Shown: piece by piece, positions 1 to 8,715 of the stretch
Layout of the letters: each line of letters starts with the position of its first letter
Numbering within the stretch: position 1 is the stretch's first letter
Origin: Marispirochaeta sp964554875
GTDB taxonomy: Bacteria; Spirochaetota; Spirochaetia; JC444; Marispirochaetaceae
Assembly (NCBI GenBank): GCA_964554875.1
Contig: CAZKQJ010000010.1
Location: 1-64,000, forward strand
Length of the DNA stretch: 64,000 nt
Direction: 5' to 3'
Notes under the pieces: model-generated
The model's input: only the letters and a program-made list of their open reading frames with translations
What the model was told of the DNA's origin: nothing
Databases searched by the model: none
Program-made: the position numbers and the translations under genes

Positions 1-1161
1 GCCAAGGACCCGGTGAATATCTCCGGCATGGTGGCGGAAAACCTAATCAAGGGCACGAGCAGGCAGATCAGCTGGACCGAGGTTTTTAACCCGGAAAAGA
101 AAAAGGACCTGTTTCTGCTGGATGTGCGGACGGAGGAAGAACACGCCCTGGGAAGCATTGAATCGGCGGTGAACATACCCGTCGACGACCTGCGCCGAAG
201 GATCGGAGAGCTCCCCCGGGACAGGAAAATCGTTCTTTTCTGCAGCGTTGGACTCCGGGCCTATGTGGCGGAGAGGATACTCCGGCAGCAGGGCTTCAGC
301 AATGCGGCAAACCTCTCCGGCGGCTATAAAACCTACTCCATCTCCGCCCAGAAGCAGAGCAACGAGGATATCTTCTCAGGAGACTTTATAGGCAAGGACG
401 ATCAGATCTACCAGGGGGTTCCTAAAAAGAGGGAGAACATACAGATCAAACGGATCGATGCCTCCGGCATGCAGTGCCCGGGGCCGATCATGCGCCTGAA
501 AAAGGAGATAGAAAACCTGGATTCCGGCGACAGGCTTGTTCAGACAGCGACGGATCCTGGTTTTGCCCGGGACGTGGAGTCCTGGTGCCGCATGACCGGG
601 AACAGTCTGCTCTCCGTAAACCATGAGGGGGGAGTCATAACTGCGGAAATAGAAAAGGGGCAGCCCCTGGCTCCGAACCCGATGCGCCAGGGAAACGGAA
701 CAACCCTGGTGGTCTTCTCTGATGATCTGGACCGGGCCCTGGCCTCCTTCGTTATCGCCAACGGCGCCGCGGCTTCCGGACGGGAGGTTACCCTCTTTTT
801 TACCTTCTGGGGCCTGAATGTTATCAAGGCACAGCGTAAGCCGAAGGTAAAAAAAGACCTTATGGGCAGGATGTTCTCCATGATGATGCCTGCCTCCAGT
901 CGGAAGCTCTCTTTGAGCAAGATAAACATGGGCGGTATCGGAAGCCGCATGATGCGATGGAGAATGAAGACTAAAGGTGTAGATTCCCTTGAGTCAATGA
1001 TAAACCAGGCACAGGAGGCGGGAGTACGCCTTGTGGCATGCCAGATGTCCATGGACATAATGGGAGTCCAGAGGGAGGAGCTTATAGACGGGGTTGAGGT
1101 CGGCGGTGTCGCTACATTCCTCGAAAGCGCCCAGAAATCAAGCGCGAGTCTTTTTGTTTAA
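1..1161 (+). CDS. Rhodanese-TusA-DsrE C-terminal part of a CoA-disulfide reductase-like protein (5' truncated)
   Basis: The frame is open from base 1 (A-K-D-P-V-N...), so the true start lies upstream. The first residues, including KDPVN and VAEN, match the end of the FAD/NAD(P) disulfide oxidoreductase module of CoA-disulfide reductase-like proteins. Three sulfur-handling domains follow in order. A rhodanese domain (about residues 20-115 of the visible part) has its active cysteine at about 81 in the loop CSVGLR. A TusA/SirA domain (about 145-215) carries the CPGP motif with Cys at about 159. A DsrE/DsrF-like domain (about 230-385) ends the protein. This fused architecture is known in bacterial polysulfide or CoA-persulfide reductases, and sulfane sulfur transfer between the domains is the expected role in the cytoplasm. 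Family identity is clear from the motifs; the physiological substrate is inferred. Confidence 0.88.
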   Translation, partial: AKDPVNISGMVAENLIKGTSRQISWTEVFNPEKKKDLFLLDVRTEEEHALGSIESAVNIPVDDLRRRIGELPRDRKIVLFCSVGLRAYVAERILRQQGFSNAANLSGGYKTYSISAQKQSNEDIFSGDFIGKDDQIYQGVPKKRENIQIKRIDASGMQCPGPIMRLKKEIENLDSGDRLVQTATDPGFARDVESWCRMTGNSLLSVNHEGGVITAEIEKGQPLAPNPMRQGNGTTLVVFSDDLDRALASFVIANGAAASGREVTLFFTFWGLNVIKAQRKPKVKKDLMGRMFSMMMPASSRKLSLSKINMGGIGSRMMRWRMKTKGVDSLESMINQAQEAGVRLVACQMSMDIMGVQREELIDGVEVGGVATFLESAQKSSASLFV

Positions 1162-1191
1162 GTATCCTTTTGGAAGCTGTTACGATTAAAC

Positions 1192-3144
1192 TTGAAATTT
1201 ACGGAGTTACCCTCTATTCTCGGAAGGGTGCAAAATCGTCTTTCCAACCGGATGCTGGTCATGGTACTGCTTCCGGTTTTTGTCTGTGTCCTGCTTCTGT
1301 TCTTTCTTGCGATCGCCTTTAACGCCGCTTATGATGTTACTGTAAGCGTTCAGGAGGAGGACCTGCGGGAACTGGTACGCCTTGGAACAAGTACCATCGA
1401 ACGCTTCTGGATTTCACCCCGGGAAGAAGCCGTTGCGGCCCTCTCCCGCAGTCCGCTGCTCCAGAAGCGTATCCGTGGGGAGGTATCTTCCGCTGAGCTC
1501 CTACAAGAGTGGGCCGCAGTGCACCCCGCCCTGGCAAGCTGCTACTTTATTTACTACGGTCTTGAAAACGGCCGGATAGAACTCTACCCGGATCTTGAGC
1601 TTCCGGAAGAGTATGACCACCGAAGCAGGCCCTGGTACAAACTCGGGATGAGCCTTGAGGACAGATCCCCGGCCTGGACAATTCCCTATCCGGAAATCAT
1701 TACCGGGGAGATCATTGTCAGTACCGTGGTTCAGCTCCGGGATTCGGATACCGGGGCTACAGGCGTTTTCGCCGTTGACATAACCCTCAAAGGGCTTCAG
1801 GAGATGATAAGCGACATCCAGCTTCCTCCGGGGGGATCGGTTTTTCTGCTGGATGCGGAAGGAACTCCCTTTACGGGAACTGCTGTTCAGGATGCTGCCG
1901 CCGGCGAACTTCCACAGGAGAGCGACAGGACCTTTGTGGAATACAGCAGCCCCCTCTCCAACGGCTGGAGGATAGCCCTGGTGGTTCCGCGAAAATCCAT
2001 GGCAAGAAGCTTCGAACGCCTGAGAAGTTCGGTTCTGGGCTTCTCGTTTCTTCTCTTCATTTTCTCCGCTGCACTTCTCGCTTTTCATGTCAGAAAACTC
2101 GCTTCCCGGGCGCAGAGGCTTGCTGTCTACTTCGAAGAGGTCATGGAGGATAAAACACCTCTTCGGAGGATTTTCAAGAGCCATGACGAGTTCACCTTCT
2201 TGAATCAGCAGTTCAACAAAGTCATTATGGCGACCCGCAAAGCGGAGAACGAAAAACTCTCCCGGGAACAGGTGTTCCGCTTTATCATCGAGCGTGCCCC
2301 CATCGGCTTTTTCCGTACCCGCAGCGACGGCTCCCTTCTATACGCGAACCCGCATTTTACCAGGCTTTTGGGATATTCCCACACAGAATTGGAGAAGACT
2401 GGTTCTGTTGAACGCTTTTATGCCGACAGGGATGACCGAAAAGCCTTTCTGGCTGAGCTTTCCGAAAAATACGAGGTTCAAGGCAGACGAATCCGTTTCC
2501 GACGGAAAACCGGCGAGGAGTTCTGGATCTCCATGAATTCCCTGATAGTTCCCGGGCAGGAGAACAGGGATAATTTCGAGATTGAAGGATTCCTGATCGA
2601 TGCAACTGACGAGGTGGAAGAACAGAAACGCCTCCGAATTCTCGCCGAGACAGATCCCCTTACCCATCTGGCAAACCGCCGGGCCTTCTTTGAGCGCTTC
2701 TCTCTGCTGCTCCGGGATTCCAGGCAGAGCAGAGCGCCCGTGAGCCTGCTGATCTTCGACGTGGACCGTTTTAAACCGGTAAACGACAACTATGGGCATG
2801 ACCTGGGGGACGAGATACTTCGCCTGATCGCCGGAGCAGGGGAAAAAATCATCCGGAAAGGGGACGTATTTGCCAGACTCGGGGGAGACGAGTTTGCCCT
2901 TCTTCTCCCGGCGACCAGCGGAGAGGAGGCAAAAGGACTGGCATCCCGCCTGCAGGCAGGTATCGCAGGGATTTCAGCGCCGGAACCCCTGGATGCGTTT
3001 CCGAGCCTGAGCATCGGCATCTGCTGTTCTGAAGACTCCTCATCCGTCACCATTGATGATATGTACAAATGGGCGGATACCGCTCTCTACAGAGCAAAGG
3101 CCGCAGGTCGCAACAGGATAGTCCTGTATAGTGAGCCCGGCTGA
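1192..3144 (+). CDS. Membrane-bound diguanylate cyclase (Cache-PAS-GGDEF)
   Basis: Probable c-di-GMP synthase. A first transmembrane helix (about residues 20-42) and a second (about 281-301) enclose a periplasmic Cache-like sensor domain. A PAS domain follows at about 364-475, then a GGDEF domain at about 480-645. The active-site GGDEF motif is intact at residues 564-568. An RKGD sequence at 555-558 is at the right distance (five residues) to be the RxxD inhibitory I-site, so product inhibition is expected. The start is a TTG 30 bases after the preceding stop with no strong ribosome binding site, so a slightly different start is possible. No EAL domain is present. The ligand of the Cache domain cannot be read from the sequence. 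Confidence 0.93.
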   Translation: MKFTELPSILGRVQNRLSNRMLVMVLLPVFVCVLLLFFLAIAFNAAYDVTVSVQEEDLRELVRLGTSTIERFWISPREEAVAALSRSPLLQKRIRGEVSSAELLQEWAAVHPALASCYFIYYGLENGRIELYPDLELPEEYDHRSRPWYKLGMSLEDRSPAWTIPYPEIITGEIIVSTVVQLRDSDTGATGVFAVDITLKGLQEMISDIQLPPGGSVFLLDAEGTPFTGTAVQDAAAGELPQESDRTFVEYSSPLSNGWRIALVVPRKSMARSFERLRSSVLGFSFLLFIFSAALLAFHVRKLASRAQRLAVYFEEVMEDKTPLRRIFKSHDEFTFLNQQFNKVIMATRKAENEKLSREQVFRFIIERAPIGFFRTRSDGSLLYANPHFTRLLGYSHTELEKTGSVERFYADRDDRKAFLAELSEKYEVQGRRIRFRRKTGEEFWISMNSLIVPGQENRDNFEIEGFLIDATDEVEEQKRLRILAETDPLTHLANRRAFFERFSLLLRDSRQSRAPVSLLIFDVDRFKPVNDNYGHDLGDEILRLIAGAGEKIIRKGDVFARLGGDEFALLLPATSGEEAKGLASRLQAGIAGISAPEPLDAFPSLSIGICCSEDSSSVTIDDMYKWADTALYRAKAAGRNRIVLYSEPG

Positions 3145-3165
3145 GCCTGCTATACATTTTTGTAC

Positions 3166-3308
3166 TGTCCCGAATCGTGGGGATGAATCTATATCAAAGT
3201 ATTTTCTGGTATAGGATTATCTGTTTCTCCATGCCATTATGATGGTTTTTTCCAAAATAACGGTAGTCCACGAGCAGCACAACCGTTTCATCCCCACGGT
3301 TCGGAACA
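3166..3308. mobile_element. 143-bp MITE-like element, copy 1
   Basis: Two 23-base terminal inverted repeats (3166-3188 and 3286-3308) match at 20 of 23 positions, consensus TGTYCCGAAYCGTGGGGAT followed by GAA. The element is 143 bp from TGT to ACA and has no credible gene. A second element with related ends and exactly the same length lies at 41850-41992. TGT...ACA ends are common in insertion sequences. No target duplication is obvious. A non-autonomous element (MITE) is the best reading; a large conserved hairpin with a regulatory role is the alternative. Confidence 0.7.
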
Positions 3309-3335
3309 CAATGAAAAGATTACTTCCGTCTATTC

Positions 3336-3378
3336 TTGACCAATACTATCATATTTGTATACTTTACTATTATAGTAA
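3336..3378 (+). promoter_or_regulatory. Promoter and palindromic operator of the symporter gene
   Basis: TTGACC at 3336-3341, a 16-base spacer, and TATACT at 3358-3363 form a good sigma-70 type promoter. Just downstream, TTACTAT-T-ATAGTAA (3364-3378) is a perfect 7+7 inverted repeat placed over the likely transcription start, so repression by an unknown dimeric regulator is plausible. The promoter lies about 28 bases outside the MITE-like element. Confidence 0.55.
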
Positions 3379-3399
3379 TATTACACGGGAGGATACACC

Positions 3400-4755
3400 A
3401 TGGGCGCTTCCTTTTTTATCTGGCTTGGAGTTTTTCTGCTGCTTCTTGTTGGTCTGGCTCTGCCGAAATTCAGGCAGGGAGTACCCTTTTCTTTGAGGGT
3501 ATTTATCGCGATGATCCTTGGCGGAGGCGTCGGGGTAGCAATCTTTGCCACTGAAAGCCAGGAGGTTTCAGCAGAGCTGAGACGCTGGTTTTCCCTGGTC
3601 GGCTACGGCTATGTCGATCTTCTGCGGATGCTGATTATCCCCCTGGTTCCCACAAGTATTATCGCCGGTCTGCTTAAACTGGAAAACACCAGGGAACTGA
3701 AGGTTCTGGGGCTGCGGACGATAAGCCTCTTTTTATCAACCGCTGTTGTAGCCAGCATCATAGGCCTTGTAATTGCCTCGTTTTTCAAGGTCGGTGCGGG
3801 AGTTGCCACTGCAGGCCTGGCCGCCAGGGAATCACAGCAGATTACCGATGTGATTGCCAGGTTCCGGGATTTTATACCCTCAAACCCGGTAGCTGCGGCG
3901 GCGGAAACGAAGATAATTCCTCTGGTGGTGTTCTCCCTGTTTATCGGAACTGCTGCGGTAATCGAGTCAGGAAGGAACAAGGAACGAATAGCACCATTCA
4001 AGGCCCTGATTGATTCCTTTGTCAGGGTAGTTATCCGCCTGACCAGGATCATCATAAGCCTGACACCCTACGGTGTGCTGGGCCTCATGGCCTACTGGAT
4101 GTCCAACACCGGACTGGCGGCCCTCGCAGATCTGGGGCTTTTTGTCGTCGCTATTGTCGCTGCCTGTGCCGTTCATATCCTGTTTGTGTACGGCGGACTT
4201 CTGACCGGTCTTGCGCGGATCAACCCCTTCCGTTTTTACCGGGCTGCCTCTCCCGCCATGCTGCTGGCCTTTACTTCCCGCTCGAGCCTGGGAACCCTGA
4301 CGCTGACGGTGGACACCATGATCAACCGGCTCAAGGTTAACTCCCGGGTGGCCAATTTTATCGGCCCCATCGGCGCGGTCATGAACATGGATGCCTGCGG
4401 CGGGATATTTCCCGCCATGGTGGCGGTATTCGCGGCCAACGCCTTCGGCATCGTGCTGGGACCTTTTCAGTACCTTCTGATAATTGTGGTATCGGTTCTG
4501 GCGAGTATCGGCAGTGCGGCTGTACCCATGGGGGCCACGGCTTTTACGATCATCACCCTCTCCACCGTCGGTCTTCCGGTAGAGGCGGTGGGACTGGTCG
4601 CGGGGGTCGATTTTCTGGTAGACATGTTCCGTACCAGTACCAATGTTACCGGAGATCTGACTGCCTCGGTAATCGTGGGAAACTCCCTGGGCGAGTTCGA
4701 CAGGGAGGCCTTTAACAGTCAGGACTTTGGTGAACTCGCCCCGGAAGAGGTATAG
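3400..4755 (+). CDS. TcyP-like sodium:dicarboxylate/amino-acid (DAACS) family symporter
   Basis: A 451-residue inner-membrane protein with about eight to ten hydrophobic segments and the two re-entrant loop signatures of the glutamate/dicarboxylate symporter fold. The first loop reads TSRSSLGTL, where TSRSS resembles the L-cystine importer TcyP (YdjN) more than the TSSSE-type loops of GltP or DctA. The second conserved region reads MNMDACGG, a variant of the family's NMDGTA-like Na+-binding segment. N-terminal sequence (WFSLVGYGYVDLLRM) also resembles TcyP. The start ATG is preceded by GGGAGG at a good distance. Likely substrate is L-cystine or a related amino acid, but specificity is inferred. 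The gene has its own promoter with an operator-like palindrome and is convergent with the next gene. Confidence 0.8.
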   Translation: MGASFFIWLGVFLLLLVGLALPKFRQGVPFSLRVFIAMILGGGVGVAIFATESQEVSAELRRWFSLVGYGYVDLLRMLIIPLVPTSIIAGLLKLENTRELKVLGLRTISLFLSTAVVASIIGLVIASFFKVGAGVATAGLAARESQQITDVIARFRDFIPSNPVAAAAETKIIPLVVFSLFIGTAAVIESGRNKERIAPFKALIDSFVRVVIRLTRIIISLTPYGVLGLMAYWMSNTGLAALADLGLFVVAIVAACAVHILFVYGGLLTGLARINPFRFYRAASPAMLLAFTSRSSLGTLTLTVDTMINRLKVNSRVANFIGPIGAVMNMDACGGIFPAMVAVFAANAFGIVLGPFQYLLIIVVSVLASIGSAAVPMGATAFTIITLSTVGLPVEAVGLVAGVDFLVDMFRTSTNVTGDLTASVIVGNSLGEFDREAFNSQDFGELAPEEV

Positions 4756-4763
4756 AAAGCCGA

Positions 4764-5831
4764 TCAGTCCAGCCAGATATTGCAGGGTATCCCCAGGGAT
4801 TGGCCCATGGTCTCAAGTTCCCTGGCTATGTTCTCGTGAAGAGGGATACCCGATTTACGCCGCTCTTCTATGGATAAGGCTGCCCGCTCTCCGGGGTATC
4901 GCAGGGAGGAGTTTCCTTCCAGAACCGGAGACTGGTGCAGCTTTTCGATCATCTCGTCCATGAGACCGGTAAACTGCCCGCTGTCGAGACAGCCGATCTT
5001 CATGGCGAAGAAGCTGTGGGTATCCACTCCCCTCTTTCGCAGCATGCTTCCGCCATCGCCGGAGAGCATCCCCGCCAGAATATCCACCATCAGGAGGAGG
5101 CCAAAACCCTTGTGTACGCCGTGGCTCAGGCTGCTTCCCAGGGGCAGCACGGCGGAATCAGAGCTGAAATACCCCTCAGGATCGGTAACGGGCTTACCCT
5201 TTCCGTCGATAACAAAGCCTTCCGGCATCCTCTCCCCTTCCCAGGACATCAGATGGGCCTTGTTGGCAATGGACATGGTGGGGGCCATATCGAAGATAAA
5301 GGGCGGGTTCTCTCCTGCCGGGGCGGCGAAGGCCAGTACATTGTTTCCCACCAGTTTTCCCCTTCCCCCGGGGGCTGCCACAGAATTGCCTCCGGTTGAA
5401 AACTGCATACCCAGCATGCCGGCTTCAGCCGCCATGTTCACATAGTATGAGCCGGCCCCGTTGTGGTTGCTGTTGAAAACATTCACCCATCCCATCCCGA
5501 ACTCTTCGGCCATTTCCATGGCAAGCTTCATAGCCCGGTGGCTGGCGATGAATCCCAGCCCGTTATCCGCGTCAAGGAGGGCCGTGGTGGGGGTACAGCG
5601 CTGGACAGCGAGTTCCGGTCCGGCCTTGATAATACCGTCCTGTACCTTCTTTACATAATAGCTGTAGAGGTTCATCACGCCATGGGTCTTTATTCCCCTC
5701 AAATCTGCGTCCACCAGAATGGCGGCGCTAAGCTCCGCGTCGTTCCGGGACACCCCGACTTTCTGCAGGGATAAAGAGGCCAGTTCCGTAAGTTTCTTCG
5801 CATCCGCTATTCGATAGTTCTTCTTTTCCAT
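4764..5831 (-). CDS. Malate/L-lactate dehydrogenase family (Ldh_2) NAD(P)-dependent oxidoreductase
   Basis: 355 residues, the normal length of the family that includes YlbC/AllD-type ureidoglycolate dehydrogenase, ComC sulfolactate dehydrogenase and DpkA. The N-terminal region has the DLRGIKTHGV segment carrying the family's catalytic histidine. The substrate/cofactor region has NSNHNGAG, the FDMAPT segment and a glycine-rich stretch. These enzymes reduce 2-keto acids, or oxidise 2-hydroxy acids, with NAD(P) in the cytoplasm without a Rossmann fold. The neighbours give no pathway hint, since the symporter converges and the UPF0303 gene diverges. Family is confident; substrate is not. Confidence 0.87.
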   Translation of the reverse strand: MEKKNYRIADAKKLTELASLSLQKVGVSRNDAELSAAILVDADLRGIKTHGVMNLYSYYVKKVQDGIIKAGPELAVQRCTPTTALLDADNGLGFIASHRAMKLAMEMAEEFGMGWVNVFNSNHNGAGSYYVNMAAEAGMLGMQFSTGGNSVAAPGGRGKLVGNNVLAFAAPAGENPPFIFDMAPTMSIANKAHLMSWEGERMPEGFVIDGKGKPVTDPEGYFSSDSAVLPLGSSLSHGVHKGFGLLLMVDILAGMLSGDGGSMLRKRGVDTHSFFAMKIGCLDSGQFTGLMDEMIEKLHQSPVLEGNSSLRYPGERAALSIEERRKSGIPLHENIARELETMGQSLGIPCNIWLD

Positions 5832-5896
5832 ACAGATATTCTAACAGGCGAGACCGGAATCAACAACGGGGAACGTCTTTTTCCCGATACCCCCGC

Positions 5897-5925
5897 TTGC
5901 GAAATTTATCGCCTCCCTCCATACT
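5897..5925 (+). promoter_or_regulatory. Possible promoter of the UPF0303 gene
   Basis: TTGCGA at 5897-5902, a 17-base spacer and CATACT at 5920-5925, about 17 bases before the start codon. Moderate match to the sigma-70 consensus, read by eye only. Confidence 0.35.
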
Positions 5926-5942
5926 CTCTGGTGGAGGCTGAC

Positions 5943-6422
5943 ATGATCGACGAGAAGGACCTTGAAAGCAGAATACGCCAATGCATTCAGGAAGAGGAGG
6001 AGCTTCAATTCAGGACATTCACCAACCGGGATGCCCTTGAACTTGGGCTGAATATTCTGAAACGAGCCGAGGAAGAGAATAAAAGCATTACCATCGACAT
6101 AGAACGACACGGACAGCGGCTTTTTCATTACGCCATGTACGGGACCAGCATGGACAACGACCAATGGGTGGAACGCAAAAAATGTGTTGTAAACCGGGTA
6201 TTCAAGAGTTCATACCATTTCTTTCTCTGGCTCGAGCACCGGGGTCAGAACCTGAGGGACCGGGGACTTGATGAAAAGGAATACGCCGCCACGGGGGGCG
6301 CTTTTCCCCTGACAATCCGGGATGCCGGGGTGATCGGGACTATTGCGGTTTCAGGATTACCACACGAGGAGGATCATGCCCTTGTGGTTTCGGAGATCAG
6401 AAATTTCCTCTCCCGGGGCTGA
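5943..6422 (+). CDS. UPF0303 / GlcG-HbpS-like (haem-degrading domain) family protein
   Basis: About 159 residues, one domain of the PF03928 type. Typical features are the segments ITIDIERHGQRLFHY, the WVERKK basic stretch and the C-terminal GVIGTIAVSGLPHEEDH. Members of the family bind haem or small molecules; the UPF0303 branch has no settled function. I chose the ATG at 5943 because GGAGG at 5933-5937 sits five bases upstream; an in-frame GTG at 5931 lies inside that Shine-Dalgarno sequence and is unlikely. The gene diverges from the dehydrogenase upstream and precedes an MFS gene by 86 bases with a separate promoter. Confidence 0.83.
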   Translation: MIDEKDLESRIRQCIQEEEELQFRTFTNRDALELGLNILKRAEEENKSITIDIERHGQRLFHYAMYGTSMDNDQWVERKKCVVNRVFKSSYHFFLWLEHRGQNLRDRGLDEKEYAATGGAFPLTIRDAGVIGTIAVSGLPHEEDHALVVSEIRNFLSRG

Positions 6423-6471
6423 GTAACATACTATTTCTGGTTTGTTAGAACTAATTGTTCATACACCCCCC

Positions 6472-6501
6472 TTGATTGTCGCCAAGAAACGGGCACATAA
6501 T
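6472..6501 (+). promoter_or_regulatory. Promoter giving a possibly leaderless MFS transcript
   Basis: TTGATT (6472-6477), 18-base spacer, CATAAT (6496-6501). The next gene's ATG is at 6509, only seven bases after the -10 box, and no Shine-Dalgarno sequence is visible. Transcription would therefore start at or next to the start codon. Confidence 0.4.
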
Positions 6502-6508
6502 GTAATAT

Positions 6509-7702
6509 ATGAGTCAGCAGCCGAAAATTAATCCCACTGTGATGATCACCATGCTCGTCATTGCTGTATTCTTCTCAATGGCGTCCCGTACAATTTTTTC
6601 GCCCCTTATGCCGATGCTGCAGAAGGAACTCGGAATCAGCCTCTCCACCGCAGGGACCCTCTTTTTCCTGATCAGTCTGAGCTACGGCGTAACCATGCTC
6701 TTCGCCGGTTTTCTGTCGGCCCGGATTGGCCACGGAAAATCGATTGTCGCCGCATTGGCTGCCATATCCCTGGGACTTCTGCTCACGGCAATCTCCCGGG
6801 GTGTTCTTCCCCTTGCCCTCGGGATGCTGCTGATCGGCGCCGGTGCCGGAACCTATCCCCCCTCCGGGCTTGTAATGATAAACACGACCATAAGCCTCGA
6901 GCATCGGAGCACCGCCTTTTCTTTTCATGAGATCGGCCCGAACCTGGCACTGCTCCTTTCACCGCTGATCGTGATTGCCCTGGAGCCCTGGTTCGGCTGG
7001 CGGGGAGTGCTTATTTGGATATCCGCCGCCTGTTTCATCGGGAGCATAGTGTTTCTCCGCTGGGGAGCACCCGGCAGCGGCATGGGTGCCCCGCCGCGGT
7101 TCAGTACAATAGGGAAAATCCTGAAACTGCGGACTACAATCCTGGGGATGGTAATCATGTCAGCCGCTCTTTCGGGTCAGCAGGGGGTCTACGCCATATT
7201 ACCCGCCTATCTGGTAACCGAACACGGGCTTTCCTCCCAGTACGTAAACATCCTGCTCTCGATTTCCCGGGTAACCGGCATAATCCTGCTGCTGCGCTCG
7301 GGACCGGTTATTAACCGCATAGGCAGGCGAACTACCATTTTTGTTGTGTTCTTTTTCTCCGCCCTGTGTACCGCCATGCTCGGAATTTTACGGGGGATTC
7401 CCCTGGCTGTTGCGGTTGTGGCCCAGCCGGCGCTTCTGACCGTACTGTTCCCCGCCGCCCTCTCCTCCCTTTCCGAGATAGGAGAAGAACAGTACCAGAA
7501 CATAACCTATGCCCTGATTATAACCATCGGGGTCGGCGGAGGAGTCGGGGTTGCTCCCGCAATCCTGGGAGTCATGGGAGATTTGGGTGTCGGCTGGCTC
7601 GGCTTTATTATGCTGGCGGGATACATGAGCTTTGCCATGCTTTTTCTAAAATTAACCCCGGTATTCGGAAGGGAAGCACGAAGCAGGGAAAGTCAGCAGT
7701 AA
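6509..7702 (+). CDS. Major facilitator superfamily (MFS) transporter
   Basis: 397 residues with about twelve hydrophobic helices. The N-terminal half carries an MFS-like loop after helix 2 (FLSARIGHGKS) and a long central loop near residues 195-210 splits the two halves. The second half has NRIGRR, a second copy of the intracellular loop motif. No domain beyond the MFS fold is seen, so substrate cannot be assigned. The gene stands alone: it starts after its own promoter with no visible ribosome binding site and ends 13 bases from the convergent fimbrial operon. Confidence 0.85.
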   Translation: MSQQPKINPTVMITMLVIAVFFSMASRTIFSPLMPMLQKELGISLSTAGTLFFLISLSYGVTMLFAGFLSARIGHGKSIVAALAAISLGLLLTAISRGVLPLALGMLLIGAGAGTYPPSGLVMINTTISLEHRSTAFSFHEIGPNLALLLSPLIVIALEPWFGWRGVLIWISAACFIGSIVFLRWGAPGSGMGAPPRFSTIGKILKLRTTILGMVIMSAALSGQQGVYAILPAYLVTEHGLSSQYVNILLSISRVTGIILLLRSGPVINRIGRRTTIFVVFFFSALCTAMLGILRGIPLAVAVVAQPALLTVLFPAALSSLSEIGEEQYQNITYALIITIGVGGGVGVAPAILGVMGDLGVGWLGFIMLAGYMSFAMLFLKLTPVFGREARSRESQQ

Positions 7703-7715
7703 ACCAGTATTCTTC

Positions 7716-8690
7716 TTACTGCGCCGCGACGGTTATGATCAGCATATCCGTGTAAAAGCCTTCGGTCGCCATGCCGAACTCCTCAATTTCCACTCCGATG
7801 TTGTAGCGGTCTCCCCTGATTGTGCTGGGTCCACCCAGGGGCACCACAGGCACATCCGTTCCGGATGAGAGGTCAACGCCCCCTCCCGCCACCGACAAAG
7901 AATAAGGAACGATACTGGTGTCGCTTACATCCTGAATCATCATGACGCCGCTGTTCTGAGAGCGCATATACACCGAGTATCCGCTGTTGGCCCGCACCAT
8001 AAGATCCGCATAGCGTCTGCTTCCGGCATAAAGTTCACCAAAATCCAGGGTAAGTTCCGTCCTGCCGGCATCGAAAGCTCCCCCCGACGCCACCAGGGAC
8101 ATATCCATGACCTGGTCCATTTGTGTACTCATGATCATGATCGCCGTGGCTTCCGGCCCTCCCCCCTGAGGATTTTCCGGCGTTCCCGCCCACAATTCCA
8201 GGCGGACCTCTTCGGCGTACTGTCCTGCCAGGGGAAACTGATCGGGATCGAGAATTACGACAAAGGTCATGTCCTTTGTTGTCCCCCCTCCGGCGCCGGC
8301 TTCTGCATCGGTAAAGCTGCCGGAGAGCACCTGGGACGAAGAGGGCCCGGCGCTCAGATCCACCAGGATCCTGCGGTCAGCTGCGTTGTCATAGATCTGG
8401 TAGTACATTATTCCTCCGGAAACCGGATCAAGGAGATAACGGTTGGCAAACTGGCCGCTTTGACCGGTGGAAAAAGTAATGAAAAAGTCCGTCCCCCGAC
8501 CTCTGTGATTAACACGGATTGTTTCGCTGATTATTACCTCCTGGTCAAGGAGGAACTGGGCATTGTTTATCCTTGGCGTTCTTCCTCTGAAGCTGAGGGA
8601 CCACAGACCATCGCTTGCTAAGAGCACAGCCGCAAGTATGGTCAGAACCATTACTGCGACTCTGTTCCATTTTATGTGCATGCCCATCAT
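7716..8690 (-). CDS. Putative fimbrial tip/minor subunit of the chaperone-usher locus
   Basis: 324 residues, secreted: a basic start and a hydrophobic signal segment ending near residue 33. It is the last gene of the operon, 25 bases after the usher, with AGGAGG before its ATG. The C-terminal part ends in a YTDMLIITVAAQ strand that parallels the end of the pilin in the same operon (YSDTLTFTIAAK). This is the pattern expected when both share a pilin-like C-terminal domain recognised by the same chaperone. The longer N-terminal half would then be the tip or adhesin part. I recognise no receptor-binding family. It has no cysteine pair typical of FimH-type pilins. Function rests mainly on operon position and the shared C-terminal strand. 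Confidence 0.68.
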   Translation of the reverse strand: MMGMHIKWNRVAVMVLTILAAVLLASDGLWSLSFRGRTPRINNAQFLLDQEVIISETIRVNHRGRGTDFFITFSTGQSGQFANRYLLDPVSGGIMYYQIYDNAADRRILVDLSAGPSSSQVLSGSFTDAEAGAGGGTTKDMTFVVILDPDQFPLAGQYAEEVRLELWAGTPENPQGGGPEATAIMIMSTQMDQVMDMSLVASGGAFDAGRTELTLDFGELYAGSRRYADLMVRANSGYSVYMRSQNSGVMMIQDVSDTSIVPYSLSVAGGGVDLSSGTDVPVVPLGGPSTIRGDRYNIGVEIEEFGMATEGFYTDMLIITVAAQ

Positions 8691-8715
8691 CCATACCTCC
8701 TGTTCAGGGCTTGAG

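Noticed and set aside
7696..7722. GCAGTAA/TTACTGC inverted repeat between the convergent MFS and tip genes as a bidirectional terminator.
   Set aside because: Stem of only seven pairs formed around the two stop codons and no T run on either side.
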